The notes: generated from the sequence alone by a model not told the origin. Shown: positions 36,032 through 46,171, numbered from the stretch's first letter. The stretch is 64,000 bases of DNA from Bacteroidota bacterium (GCA_016706865.1 JADJIS010000003.1:744001-808000); one strand, 5' to 3'. A program made the numbers and translations.

Positions 36032-38065
36032 ATGAATACGGAAATACACGATCATACACATCACGGCCATGAAACAAAAAGACTGGCCTCGGATCCAAAT
36101 CCTAAAATGGGCATGGAGGGACACGACCATCATAAAATGATGATCAGGGATTTTAAGAATCGATTTTATGTTACACTTATTCTCACTGTTCCTATAGTAA
36201 TACTTTCTCCCATGATCCAGAATTGGCTTGGAATTAATTTACAGTTTAAAGGTTCGCAATATATTCTTTTATTATTATCTACAATTGTTTATTTATATGG
36301 TGGATGGCCCTTTTTAAAAGGTTGGATAGAAGAAATAAGATTCAAAAATCCGGGAATGATGTTTCTTATAGGATTTGCTATCTCCGTAGCATATATTTAT
36401 AGCGTTGCGGTCGTTTTTGGTTTGCCAGGCATGGATTTTTTTTGGGAATTGGCAACACTGATTCTTATTATGCTTCTGGGGCATTGGATTGAGATGAGAT
36501 CTATTGCAGGTGCATCTAAAGAGCTGGAATTACTGGTGCAATTAATGCCTTCTGAAGCACATATGGTAATGGGAGATACAATACATGATGTTGAAACGGA
36601 ATCATTAAATACAAATGATATTATTTTAATTAAACCCGGTGAAAAGGTTGCAGCAGATGGGATAATAACGGAAGGTGAAAGTTATTTGAATGAATCGATG
36701 CTTACGGGGGAATCGAAACCGGTACAAAAAATAAAGGGAGATAAGGTTATCGCAGGTGCTATAAATGGCAACGGCTCCATAAAAGTTGTTGTATCGCATA
36801 ACGCAAAAGATTCCTATTTGTCGCAGGTAATTAAGCTGGTTCAGGATGCACAACGCTCAAAATCCAAAACGCAACTCCTTGCCAATAGAGCTGCAAAATG
36901 GTTAACAATTATTGCAATTGTTGCAGGTATTTCAACCTTCATATTTTGGTATTCTTCCGGAAAAGAAATAGCTTTTGCCATGGAAAGAATGGTTACCGTA
37001 ATTGTAATTTGTTGTCCACATGCCTTGGGTCTAGCAGTTCCTTTAGTGGTGGCAAAATCAACGGCATTATCTGCAAAAAATGGTCTGTTGATAAAGAACA
37101 GGACAGCATTTGAAAATGCCAGAAAAATTACAACACTGGTATTTGATAAAACCGGGACACTCACTATTGGTAAATTTGAGGTATCTAAAATTGTATCAGT
37201 AAATACAGCTATAAATGAAAATGAATTAATTCGTTTAGTATCAGCATTGGAACAAAATTCGGAACATCCGATCGCAACAGGAATTATTAAAAAGGTGAAG
37301 GAATTGTCAATTAATATTCCTGATGCAGAGAATTTTAAAGCAATAACCGGAAAGGGTGTGGAAGCAATGGTGGAAAATAAAAAGATCAAAGTTGTTAGTC
37401 CCGGGTATTTAAAAGAAATGAATATTACCATGCCGGGAAGTTTCATTGCAAGCGATATGGAAACTGCAGTTTTTCTACTTATCGAAAACAAATTGGCAGG
37501 ATATATTTTATTATCCGATCAAATCCGCCCGGAATCCGAAGCTGCAATATCCAAATTAAAACAAAATGGAATAAAGACATTGCTTCTTACCGGCGATAAC
37601 AATAAGGTGGCAAAAAGTGTGAGTGAAAAATTGGGTATTGATAGTTTTTATGGGGAAGTATTGCCTCATCAAAAATTAGAAAAAATAAAAGCATTGCAGA
37701 GTTCGGGTGAGTTTGTTGCAATGACAGGTGACGGAGTTAATGATGCGCCCGCCTTAGCAGTGGCTGATATTGGTATTGCAGTAGGAAGTGGCAGTGATAT
37801 TGCAGCGGAAACCGCAGGAATCATTTTAGTAAATAGCAATCCTTCAGATGTTGTAAATTTAATTCTCTTTGGAAAGGCTACTTATAAGAAAATGATACAA
37901 AATTTGCTATGGGCAACCGGATATAATATTATTGCTCTGCCATTGGCAGCTGGTGTTTTATTCCAATGGGGAATTTTATTATCCCCGGCTGCAGGTGCAG
38001 TATTAATGAGTGCCAGTACAGTAATAGTAGCTATAAATGCAAAAACATTAAAAATTAAATTTTAA
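36032..38065 (+). CDS. copB: Copper-exporting P1B ATPase, CopB type
   Basis: A 677-residue inner-membrane pump with eight predicted helices. The N-terminus is His-rich (HDHTHHGHETK, GHDHHKMM) in place of an HMA domain. The metal site in helix 6 is Cys328-Pro-His (CPHALGLAVPLVV), the hallmark of P1B-3/CopB enzymes. Also present are the actuator TGES motif (MLTGESKPV), phosphorylated Asp372 in DKTGTLT, the SEHP nucleotide-site motif (NSEHPIATG) and TGDGVNDAPAL. It exports Cu+ or Cu2+ from the cytoplasm. It follows the HMA-MauE gene closely and precedes a His-rich lipoprotein. Confidence 0.95.
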   Translation: MNTEIHDHTHHGHETKRLASDPNPKMGMEGHDHHKMMIRDFKNRFYVTLILTVPIVILSPMIQNWLGINLQFKGSQYILLLLSTIVYLYGGWPFLKGWIEEIRFKNPGMMFLIGFAISVAYIYSVAVVFGLPGMDFFWELATLILIMLLGHWIEMRSIAGASKELELLVQLMPSEAHMVMGDTIHDVETESLNTNDIILIKPGEKVAADGIITEGESYLNESMLTGESKPVQKIKGDKVIAGAINGNGSIKVVVSHNAKDSYLSQVIKLVQDAQRSKSKTQLLANRAAKWLTIIAIVAGISTFIFWYSSGKEIAFAMERMVTVIVICCPHALGLAVPLVVAKSTALSAKNGLLIKNRTAFENARKITTLVFDKTGTLTIGKFEVSKIVSVNTAINENELIRLVSALEQNSEHPIATGIIKKVKELSINIPDAENFKAITGKGVEAMVENKKIKVVSPGYLKEMNITMPGSFIASDMETAVFLLIENKLAGYILLSDQIRPESEAAISKLKQNGIKTLLLTGDNNKVAKSVSEKLGIDSFYGEVLPHQKLEKIKALQSSGEFVAMTGDGVNDAPALAVADIGIAVGSGSDIAAETAGIILVNSNPSDVVNLILFGKATYKKMIQNLLWATGYNIIALPLAAGVLFQWGILLSPAAGAVLMSASTVIVAINAKTLKIKF

Positions 38066-38137
38066 CACATGCAACTTAGCAGGTCTTTTAACTCTAAAAA
38101 TCAGATACAATACCTAATTATCAATAAAAAAAATCAA

Positions 38138-39025
38138 ATGAAAAAAAATAGAATAATAATGAGTGTTTGCGCTTTGCTGTTAATTTTTGGCGGATGTAAA
38201 TCAAAATCCCTACAACCCGAGGAAGTTAAACAGGAACCTGTCGATACTTCATCAATAGTTAATACGGGAGAATATTTTATGGAGACCATATTTGAACAAG
38301 GGATCTCTGCAGGAAAGGAAACTGTGATAAAATTAACTCCAAGGATCAGTTCTGATCCAAAAGCTACTGTGGAACTGCAAACTTTGCATGATAAAAAAAT
38401 GCATGTTATTATTGTGAAAAACGATCTCTCCTTATTTTATCATATTCATCCGTCGCAATCCGGTACTCAAGAATATACAGTTCCATTCACCTTTAATTTC
38501 GGTGGTGATTATGTGGTTTTTGTTGATTATGCTCCTGAGGGTGCAGTACAACAATTGGAAAGAAAGGAAATTAATGTTACAGGAAAAGATTATGCTAAAA
38601 AGGAGTATGCGATGCAACGGCTATCCGCCGAGGTGGATGGATTTGTAGTGAAGTTAATTCCTGATCAGAATAAAATCGAATCTGATCATGCAATTACCTT
38701 TACATCAACCATTTCACAGAACGGAAAAATAATTGATGCCAATACACTCGATAATTATCTTGGAGCAAAGGCACATATGGTGATCATTAGTGAAGATACA
38801 AAACAATTTTTACATGTGCATCCAGAACTGAAAGGAGAACAGTTGACATTACATACAGAATTTCCCGAATCAGGGATGTTCAGGGGTTGGATACAATTTC
38901 AATATAAAGGAAAATTACATACTGTAGATTTCGTTTTTGATGTCCCAGATGGTGACGGACACGAACATGAGCATAAATCAAAGCACGAACACGAAGAAAA
39001 GGAAGAACCTGTGCATTTACATTAA
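38138..39025 (+). CDS. His-rich lipoprotein with duplicated copper-resistance-type domain
   Basis: A 295-residue lipoprotein (Cys20 in LLLIFGGC) from the ATG at 38138. It contains two related beta domains, each with a His-containing core: MHVIIVKNDLSLFYHIHPSQ and AHMVIISEDTKQFLHVHPEL. This resembles the YtkA/FixH-like and cupredoxin-related proteins found near copper genes. The tail is a His/Glu metal-binding run (DGHEHEHKSKHEHEEK). It should sit in the periplasm and buffer or pass on copper released by CopB. An in-frame start at 38069 lacks a signal peptide. A 216-base gap separates it from the RND genes. Confidence 0.78.
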   Translation: MKKNRIIMSVCALLLIFGGCKSKSLQPEEVKQEPVDTSSIVNTGEYFMETIFEQGISAGKETVIKLTPRISSDPKATVELQTLHDKKMHVIIVKNDLSLFYHIHPSQSGTQEYTVPFTFNFGGDYVVFVDYAPEGAVQQLERKEINVTGKDYAKKEYAMQRLSAEVDGFVVKLIPDQNKIESDHAITFTSTISQNGKIIDANTLDNYLGAKAHMVIISEDTKQFLHVHPELKGEQLTLHTEFPESGMFRGWIQFQYKGKLHTVDFVFDVPDGDGHEHEHKSKHEHEEKEEPVHLH

Positions 39026-39241
39026 AAAATTAAGCTTGGGCTTTATAAAATGAATTCAATTCAAATGTCTTTGTCAAAGCTTTTGTGTATTTCAATTTTA
39101 TCCTGAAAAATGACTACAAACATTATTTAGGGTGATTTAACTCCTTTGCACATTGACCTATATTTGGATATTTTGTGTAACTTTAATATGTAACCAAGTT
39201 TGGATTCTTAATATTGGTATTTAATTTCAAGGCTAGCTATA

Positions 39242-40504
39242 ATGGTAAATTATTTTATCACATGGGCCCTTAAAAACAGAATAATCGTCCTGCTATTTGC
39301 AGCTGGCCTAACTGTGTATGGTATTTACTCTGTCAAGAATACACCAGTTGATGCAATCCCAGACCTTTCTGAGAACCAGGTAATAATTTTTACAGAATGG
39401 ATGGGCCGCAACCCTCAAATTATTGAAGATCAAATTACCTATCCATTGGTTAGTAATTTACAAGGTATTGCTAAAGTTAAAAATATTCGTGCCAGCAGTA
39501 TGTTCGGGATGAGTTTTGTATTTGTGGTATTTGATGATGATACAGATATTTATTGGGCTCGTACTCGTGTATTGGAACGTTTAAATTACGCCCAAAGGTT
39601 GTTACCTGCAGGTATTATTCCAACATTGGGGCCCGACGGAACCGGTTTAGGTCATGTTTATTGGTATACATTGGACGCACCTGGTTACGATTTGGGTGAA
39701 TTAAGAGCATTACAGGATTGGTATGTTAGGTTTGGACTTCAGACGGTTGAGGGCGTTAGTGAAGTAGCTTCATTTGGCGGATTCGAAAAACAATATCAGA
39801 TAGTAGTTGACCCAAATAAGCTAAGGTATTACAATATTCCACTTATGGATATTGTTAATCAGGTTAAAGCAAATAATAATGATGTAGGTGGAAGAAAATT
39901 TGAACAATCAGATATTGGGTATATTATTCGTGGATTAGGTTATATCAAAGATATTAATGAAATTGAAAATATTCCTTTGAAAACAGTAAATTCAATTCCT
40001 ATCCGTGTAAAGGATGTTGCAACAGTGCAGATGGGTGGAGATCTGCGATTGGGGATCATAGAAGAAAATGGCGAGGGAGAAAAAGTAGGAGGTATTGTTA
40101 TCATGCGTTATGGTGAAAATGCAAAGGATGTAATTGAAAGAGTAAAAATAAAATTGGAGGATATAGAAAAGGGTTTGCCACCCGGAGTAAAATTTGAAGT
40201 TGCTTATGATCGATCAAATTTGATTGATGCAACAATTGATACCTTAAAAAAAGCTGTGATAGAAGAAATAATTCTTGTAGCCATTGTGCTTTTCATCTTT
40301 TTGTTACACGCCAGAAGTGCACTTATAGTAGTAATTACCATTCCAATATCCGTTTTGATCGCGTTTATTATGATGAGTTGGTTTGGAATAACCTCAAATA
40401 TCATGTCGCTTGCGGGAGTAGCACTTGCAATCGGAGATTTAGTGGATGCAGGAATTGTAATGGTGGAAAATGCAATGAAAACAATAAGTGATGAAACAAA
40501 TTAA
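39242..40504 (+). CDS. cusA: CusA-type heavy-metal RND pump, N-terminal half (split gene)
   Basis: The first 420 residues of a CusA/HME-RND pump: TM1, the first periplasmic (porter) domain and TM2-TM4. Conserved blocks include NTPVDAIPDLSENQVIIFTE, SMFGMSFVFVVFDD and GIVIMRYGENA. The TM4 proton-relay region reads GDLVDAGIVMVENA, with Asp402 in the place of the CusA aspartate and without the second CzcA-type DFG aspartate pattern, pointing to Cu/Ag. The frame stops at TAA after KTISDETN, at the cytosolic loop after TM4. The rest of the pump is encoded seven bases later. Confidence 0.9.
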   Translation: MVNYFITWALKNRIIVLLFAAGLTVYGIYSVKNTPVDAIPDLSENQVIIFTEWMGRNPQIIEDQITYPLVSNLQGIAKVKNIRASSMFGMSFVFVVFDDDTDIYWARTRVLERLNYAQRLLPAGIIPTLGPDGTGLGHVYWYTLDAPGYDLGELRALQDWYVRFGLQTVEGVSEVASFGGFEKQYQIVVDPNKLRYYNIPLMDIVNQVKANNNDVGGRKFEQSDIGYIIRGLGYIKDINEIENIPLKTVNSIPIRVKDVATVQMGGDLRLGIIEENGEGEKVGGIVIMRYGENAKDVIERVKIKLEDIEKGLPPGVKFEVAYDRSNLIDATIDTLKKAVIEEIILVAIVLFIFLLHARSALIVVITIPISVLIAFIMMSWFGITSNIMSLAGVALAIGDLVDAGIVMVENAMKTISDETN

Positions 40505-40511
40505 ATAAATT

Positions 40512-42410
40512 ATGATGATAACCAACGAAGAAAGAAAAAAAAGAATTGAATCGTCCTCCAAGTTAATTGGAAAGGCAGTTTTTAATTCTATTTTAATTAC
40601 GTTGGTTTCCTTTAGTCCAATATTATTTCTTACAGGACAAGAACACAAACTTTTTGCGCCACTGGTTTGGACTAAAACTTTCGCGATGATTGGTTCGGCG
40701 TTAGTGATGATATTTCTTGTTCCTGTACTAATGACTATATTTCTGAAAGGGAAAGTAAGGCCTGAAAGTAAACATCCGATTTCCAGATTTTTTATTTGGA
40801 TTTATTCTCCAATAATTCGATGGTGTTTGAAATGGAAAAAAACAACTATTATTTTAAGTATTGCACTGGTTGTTGGCAGCATGCCACTTGTTTTAAATCT
40901 CGGTACAGAATTTATGCCTCCTTTAGATGAAGGGTCCTTATTATTTATGCCGGTTACAATGCCTGATGTTTCAAATTCTGAAATAAAACGGATTATGCAG
41001 GTTCAGGATAAAATAATAATGACAATTCCTGAAGTACAAAATGTTCTAGGCAAAGCAGGACGTGCAAATACTGCAACAGATAATTCTCCCATTAGTATGA
41101 TAGAAACAATCATATTGTTAAAACCGGAAAAGGAATGGCGAAAAGGTATTACAAAAGATAGCATAATTAATGAACTAAATTCCAAGTTGCAGATTCCGGG
41201 TGTTATTAACGGTTGGACCCAACCTATTATAAATCGAATAAATATGCTTTCCACAGGCATACGCACAGACGTGGGAGTGAAAATTTATGGACAGAATTTA
41301 GATACTATAAATAAACTTGCACAACAATTCAAAAAACAATTGGAGGGTATAGAGGGTGCTGTAGACCTATATGTAGAGCCTATTGTGGGTGGAAAATATA
41401 TCGATATTGAAATTCGTAAACAGGAGCTAGGTCGTTATGGACTTTCCGTGGATGAGGTAAACATGTTTATTGAAACAGCTATTGGGGGAATGAACGTGAC
41501 TACTACAGTAGAGGGGAGGCAAAGGTTTAGTGTGAATGTTCGGTTCGCGCAGGATTATAGGGATAAAATTCAAAAGCTGGATGATCTCCAGATTCAGACA
41601 ATGGATTACGGACCCATTCCACTTTCTGCTGTTGCGGATATTAAAATAACAGAAGGTCCACCAATGATTAACTCCGAAAATGCAATGTTAAGAGGAACAC
41701 TTTTATTTAATGTTAGAGGCCGGGATTTAGGGAGTACCGTTGATGATGCAAAGAAAAAACTTGAAGAAGAAGTATTAAAATTACCGAAAGGTTATTTTTT
41801 GGAATGGAGTGGTCAATATGAAAATCAGGTGCGAGCCGAAGAGAGATTGAAGATGATAATACCGCTAGTTCTGGTAATTATTATAGTTATTTTGTACTTT
41901 ACCTTTCACACTTTTCGTGAAGTATTAATTGTACTTGCCGCTGTACCTGTTGCGTTGGTAGGTGGTGCATATTCTCTACATTTTTTTGATGTTAACTTTT
42001 CAGTAGCTGTTGCTGTAGGCTTTATTGCCTTATTTGGAATAGCTGTGGAAACTGGAGTTTTAATGCTTGTTTACTTAAATAATTCGGTAGCTAAAAAGGT
42101 TCGTGAAAACAATAATCAAAATACAATAATTTCCAAACAAGAGGTAGAAAATGCTATTTATGATGGTGCAGCATTAAGATTGAGACCGAAGCTAATGACG
42201 GTATTGGTTGATATAATCGGTTTGATGCCAATTCTTTTAGCAACAGGAACAGGAAGTGATGTTATGAAACCAATAACCATACCTTTTGTTTTTGGATTAA
42301 TAACCTCCACGTTATTTGTTCTTATTGTATTGCCGGTTTTATACGCAATGGTTAGGGAGTATGAACTAAAAAAACATGGTAAACTGGTTATAGAGGAGTT
42401 TAAAAATTAA
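40512..42410 (+). CDS. cusA: CusA-type heavy-metal RND pump, C-terminal half (split gene)
   Basis: A 632-residue continuation of the same pump in another reading frame. It opens with a charged cytosolic segment (TNEERKKRIESSSKLIGKAV), then TM5 and TM6 (ILITLVSFSPILFLTGQEHK, TKTFAMIGSALVMIFLVPVL), the second periplasmic domain (GTEFMPPLDEGSLLFMPVT, MLSTGIRTDVGVKIYG) and TM8-TM12 ending in VLPVLYAMVREYEL. The two halves add up to 1,052 residues, a full-length CusA with nothing missing. ATG-ATG at 40512 lies behind stops in both frames, so this half must be started anew, probably by re-initiation. Confidence 0.9.
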   Translation: MMITNEERKKRIESSSKLIGKAVFNSILITLVSFSPILFLTGQEHKLFAPLVWTKTFAMIGSALVMIFLVPVLMTIFLKGKVRPESKHPISRFFIWIYSPIIRWCLKWKKTTIILSIALVVGSMPLVLNLGTEFMPPLDEGSLLFMPVTMPDVSNSEIKRIMQVQDKIIMTIPEVQNVLGKAGRANTATDNSPISMIETIILLKPEKEWRKGITKDSIINELNSKLQIPGVINGWTQPIINRINMLSTGIRTDVGVKIYGQNLDTINKLAQQFKKQLEGIEGAVDLYVEPIVGGKYIDIEIRKQELGRYGLSVDEVNMFIETAIGGMNVTTTVEGRQRFSVNVRFAQDYRDKIQKLDDLQIQTMDYGPIPLSAVADIKITEGPPMINSENAMLRGTLLFNVRGRDLGSTVDDAKKKLEEEVLKLPKGYFLEWSGQYENQVRAEERLKMIIPLVLVIIIVILYFTFHTFREVLIVLAAVPVALVGGAYSLHFFDVNFSVAVAVGFIALFGIAVETGVLMLVYLNNSVAKKVRENNNQNTIISKQEVENAIYDGAALRLRPKLMTVLVDIIGLMPILLATGTGSDVMKPITIPFVFGLITSTLFVLIVLPVLYAMVREYELKKHGKLVIEEFKN

Positions 42411-42423
42411 GATTCAAAATTTA

Positions 42424-43710
42424 TTGAATATGAATACTTTTAAAAATATTGCAATTCGGTTTATAACTATTTTTTCTTTACTTTTTTATTTTACAAATAT
42501 TAAAGCGCAAATATTGACAATTGACAGCATACTTAAAATTATAGAAATTAATAATCCGGAATTGCAAATGTATGATGCACAGATCAAGGCCCTCGATGCT
42601 TATGCCACCGGAGCTTATTCATTTGACCCTCCCCGTGTAGGTGTGGGATTTTTCATGACTCCTTATAATCCTCAAATGTGGACTCAGGATGTTATGAATA
42701 ATCAGCAAGGTATGGGAAATTTCATGATCTCAGCAGAACAAATGTTTACGAATCCGGCAAAACTCAAAGCAAATTCGGATTATATGAGTAATATGTCAGG
42801 TGCTGAATTTGAAATGAAAAATTTTGCAAGATATGAGCTTTTTTCCATGGCAAAAATGAGTTATTACGAATGGGTAATACTTAAGAAAAAAATAAGAGTA
42901 ATCAATGAAAGCGAATCCTTACTAAATTATCTTATAAAATCTACTGAACTGCGATATACCTACGGGATGGATAAATTAAATGCTTACTATAAAGCAAAAG
43001 GTATGTTGGGAGATATTCAATTAATGGAAATTATGATTGATCAGGAAATTAGTCAGAAAAGGAATGAACTTAATACCTTGTTGAATAGAAGTGTAAACAC
43101 TTTATTTGAAGTTGATTCAACCTATTCAATTGAGAGTTATGAAAAAATAATGATTGACACCTCAATTATTAGCAATAATAGAAGTGATTATAAAGTTATT
43201 TCAAAAAATATTGAAGTATTAAGATCTAAACAGATTTTCGAATATTCAAAACGGCTTCCCGATTTTGGAATTAAGTTTGATCATATGGTTCCTTTTGGAA
43301 CTGATCCGCAACAATTTAGTCTTATGGCTATGGTAAGCATTCCAATTGTCCCCTGGTCATCTAAGATGTATAAGTCTTCTGTGTTAGGTTTAAATTTTGA
43401 AATTGATGCTTTGAAGGCTCAGCAACAAATATTATTAAATGAAGTGAGTGGCAATATGCAGAACCTTAAAATAATGCTTCAAAGTAAAAAACAACAATTA
43501 GAGCTGTATGAAAATAATATAATGCCCGCAATGAAAAAAAATTACGAATTAAGCCTCTTGGCTTATGAACAAAACACAGAAGAATTATTTATGGTTTTAG
43601 ATGCTTGGCAAAATTATAAGCTTATTCAACTTAGTTATTACGATCAATTGATGGAGCTGCTAGCCCTTCAAATAGAATATGAAAAACAATTGCAATTACC
43701 TCTGAATTAA
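42424..43710 (+). CDS. TolC/CusC-like outer-membrane efflux channel
   Basis: A 428-residue outer-membrane factor. The signal peptide (IAIRFITIFSLLFYFTNIKAQ) is followed by two helical-hairpin repeats typical of the OEP family (LKIIEINNPELQMYDAQIKA near the start, and AYEQNTEELFMVLDAWQNYK near the end). It forms the exit duct for the adjacent CusA-like pump. It starts 14 bases after the pump gene and is followed 60 bases later by the adaptor genes, so pump, channel and adaptors form one operon. It is shorter than TolC but normal for the Bacteroidota CusC-like group. Confidence 0.88.
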   Translation: MNMNTFKNIAIRFITIFSLLFYFTNIKAQILTIDSILKIIEINNPELQMYDAQIKALDAYATGAYSFDPPRVGVGFFMTPYNPQMWTQDVMNNQQGMGNFMISAEQMFTNPAKLKANSDYMSNMSGAEFEMKNFARYELFSMAKMSYYEWVILKKKIRVINESESLLNYLIKSTELRYTYGMDKLNAYYKAKGMLGDIQLMEIMIDQEISQKRNELNTLLNRSVNTLFEVDSTYSIESYEKIMIDTSIISNNRSDYKVISKNIEVLRSKQIFEYSKRLPDFGIKFDHMVPFGTDPQQFSLMAMVSIPIVPWSSKMYKSSVLGLNFEIDALKAQQQILLNEVSGNMQNLKIMLQSKKQQLELYENNIMPAMKKNYELSLLAYEQNTEELFMVLDAWQNYKLIQLSYYDQLMELLALQIEYEKQLQLPLN

Positions 43711-43769
43711 AGAAAAGATGTCACTATGAAAAGGAATAAACTGTATTTTGAAATAAAAAAGAATTTACG

Positions 43770-45011
43770 ATGGTAAGCAAAATTATCAATATACTATTTA
43801 TATTATCGTTTTCTTTTTACTCTTGTAACAACAGAGTTGAAAAAAACGAATATGATTCACAATCCAATAGTGAACAAAAAATTTATACCTGTCCAATGCA
43901 TCCTCAAATAATTAGGAATGAACCAACTCTATGTCCTATATGCGGAATGAAATTAGTTGAAAAAATACACAACGGTGAATCAATTAACAATGAAAATCTG
44001 GCAATCTTATTAAAGCCTGTAAATCAATATGTAGTGAGTTCAATTAAAACAACAACTCCGAAAAGAGATAAAATAAAAGTGGAAATTAATGCATCGGGTG
44101 TTATAAATTACGATACCAGAAATATTAACACTGTATCTGCAAGAGTTTCTGGTCGTATTGAAAAGTTATATGTCAAATTTCGATATCAACCAATATTGAA
44201 AGGACAGAAGCTCATGGATATTTATAGTCAGGAACTTGTAACTGAACAGGAAAATTACCTATTTCTTTTAAAAAATGATGCGTCGAACGAATCAATTTTA
44301 CAATCAGTGGAAACGCGATTGTTATTACTTGGCTTTTCACAAACTCAAGTTAATGCTTTAAAAGTTTCCAGAATTGTTTCACAATCAGTTACAATCTTTA
44401 GCCCTTACACCGGCCATTTACATGACATAGTTAAATCCGAAATTAACTCTGGAATGAAAGAAAGTAATTTGGCTTCCGATACAGAATTGAGTATTCGTGA
44501 AGGTATGTATTTAAAAAAGGGACAAACCATATTTAATATTTATGATATTAGTGATTTATGGGTGGACTTGAATGTTTATAGCGATGATCTTGAGCTGATC
44601 AAGGTAGGTCAAACAGTAGCACTTTATACAAATGAAGGCGACACTTTAAAAGTTGCGGCTAAAATAGATTTTATTCAACCGATTTTATCAGAACAACTGC
44701 AAACAACTATTGCGCGAGTTTATCTAAATAATATGAACAAAGAATTAATTGTCGGAACTCTATTAAAGGCCAAAATTAATAGCGGAATGAAAGAAGGTAT
44801 CTTTGTACCAAATTCTTCAGTTTTAAATCTTGGTAATAATAATGTAGTTTTTCTGAAAGTGGATGGTGCTTTTAAGTCCACACTAGTTAATATCGGAATA
44901 AAAACTGCAGAAGAAATAGAAATCATTTCTGGAATATCAGAATCGGATGAAATAGCACTAAATGCTCAAATGTTAATTGATAGTGAGAGTTTTGTTAAAA
45001 TAAGTAGGTAG
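43770..45011 (+). CDS. cusB: CusB-type periplasmic adaptor with heavy-metal-binding domain
   Basis: A 413-residue membrane-fusion protein and lipoprotein (Cys19 in LSFSFYSC). Right after the anchor is a small heavy-metal-binding domain with Cys41, His44, Cys55, Cys58 and Met60 (YTCPMHPQI, TLCPICGMKL). Barrel-sandwich and hairpin regions follow (VSARVSGRIEKLYVKF, YSQELVTEQENYLFLLKND) and the beta-barrel segment ISDLWVDLNVYSDDLEL. It links the CusA-like pump to the channel and, like CusB, may load metal. A second adaptor gene follows after four bases. Confidence 0.9.
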   Translation: MVSKIINILFILSFSFYSCNNRVEKNEYDSQSNSEQKIYTCPMHPQIIRNEPTLCPICGMKLVEKIHNGESINNENLAILLKPVNQYVVSSIKTTTPKRDKIKVEINASGVINYDTRNINTVSARVSGRIEKLYVKFRYQPILKGQKLMDIYSQELVTEQENYLFLLKNDASNESILQSVETRLLLLGFSQTQVNALKVSRIVSQSVTIFSPYTGHLHDIVKSEINSGMKESNLASDTELSIREGMYLKKGQTIFNIYDISDLWVDLNVYSDDLELIKVGQTVALYTNEGDTLKVAAKIDFIQPILSEQLQTTIARVYLNNMNKELIVGTLLKAKINSGMKEGIFVPNSSVLNLGNNNVVFLKVDGAFKSTLVNIGIKTAEEIEIISGISESDEIALNAQMLIDSESFVKISR

Positions 45012-45015
45012 TTAA

Positions 45016-46122
45016 ATGGTTAGAGTAATTTTAATATTGTTTTCTGCGTTTTTTGTTTTTTCTTGTAACGGGAAAAAACAAAATGGATCTATTGAGACTA
45101 TTCCGCCAGATACTAAAGGATTGATTTTAAGCGATCTTCAAATGCAACTGGGGAATATCCATACCGATTCGTTAACGGAGCAGGTATTGGGCGATGAATT
45201 GTTATTGACGGGAGTTTTGTCAATAAATCAAAACAATATTACTTCAATAAGTTCAAGGGTAATGGGACGAATTGAAAATTTGTATTTTAAAAATATTGGG
45301 GATCAGGTAATTATTGGACAACCCCTTTATGATATTTATAGTGAGGATTTACAGCTTTCAATCAAAGAGTATAAACTTGCAACGGCAAAGAAAAAGGCGT
45401 TAGATTTTAAGGCTGTTGATGTTAATGCAATTATTTCTGCAGCTAAAAACAAATTAGTATTGTATGGCTTATCCAATAAACAAATACAAGAAATTGAAAG
45501 CGCCGAATTCGTTGCCGATGTAATTACTATTTTTAGTAGTGTTTCGGGTATTATTACTTCAATCGACAACTCTGAGGGTAGTTATATTATGCAAGGTGAA
45601 TCTATATATCACATTTCAGACCTTACAGAACTTTGGGCTGATGTTCAAATTTATGCGGATAATTTGGATAAGGTTAGTAAAAATTTGACAGCTACTATTT
45701 TTATTCCGGGAATTTCAGGGTTTAAAACAAGTGGATTAATAAGTTTTGTTAATCCTGAATTAAATGCAACTTCACAAATTAATGTTCTTAGGTTGGAAAT
45801 TGAGAATAAAGAGGGTAAACTAACTCCCGGAATGCAAATAAACGCTTCTATTTTGTTGAATAAAATAAACGTTTTGTCTTTGCCAAATGATGCTATTATA
45901 AGGGACGCAAAGGGAGCATCTGTTTGGGTTCAAACCGGGGACAAACAATTTGAGTTAATTATGATCGAACCTGGAATCGAGACTGATGAATTTACAGAAA
46001 TTAGATCAGGTCTCAAAAGAGGAGATATAGTGGTTATTTCAGGAGCATATTTGTTATATAGTGAGTATTTATTCAGGATGGGCACCAATCCTATGGAAGG
46101 ACATGAGGGAATGACAATGTAA
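45016..46122 (+). CDS. Second RND periplasmic adaptor without metal-binding domain
   Basis: A 368-residue lipoprotein adaptor (Cys17 in SAFFVFSC). It shares the CusB-like order (ISSRVMGRIENLYFKNIGDQ, DIYSEDLQLSIKEYKLATAK, SDLTELWADVQIYADNLDKV) but lacks the YTCPMHP/CPICGM domain of the gene just before it. Two non-identical adaptors for one pump suggest a mixed hexamer or division of labour. It ends with a Met/His tail (RMGTNPMEGHEGMTM) that could bind copper. It is in one operon with the pump and channel. Confidence 0.88.
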   Translation: MVRVILILFSAFFVFSCNGKKQNGSIETIPPDTKGLILSDLQMQLGNIHTDSLTEQVLGDELLLTGVLSINQNNITSISSRVMGRIENLYFKNIGDQVIIGQPLYDIYSEDLQLSIKEYKLATAKKKALDFKAVDVNAIISAAKNKLVLYGLSNKQIQEIESAEFVADVITIFSSVSGIITSIDNSEGSYIMQGESIYHISDLTELWADVQIYADNLDKVSKNLTATIFIPGISGFKTSGLISFVNPELNATSQINVLRLEIENKEGKLTPGMQINASILLNKINVLSLPNDAIIRDAKGASVWVQTGDKQFELIMIEPGIETDEFTEIRSGLKRGDIVVISGAYLLYSEYLFRMGTNPMEGHEGMTM

Positions 46123-46171
46123 GTTGGAAAACTGCCCTTTATTTTATAATTTTGATATACAAATTTATTTT

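Noticed and set aside
36841..37491. Long open frame (216 codons) antisense to the CopB gene
   Set aside because: It lies wholly within a well-supported P-type ATPase gene whose motifs are intact; its translation has no recognisable domain and reflects codon bias on the other strand.
40480..40530. Simple single-base frameshift in cusA
   Set aside because: Stops occur in both frames (40502 and 40506) between the halves, so one indel would not restore a single frame. A sequencing problem is still possible and should be checked in reads.
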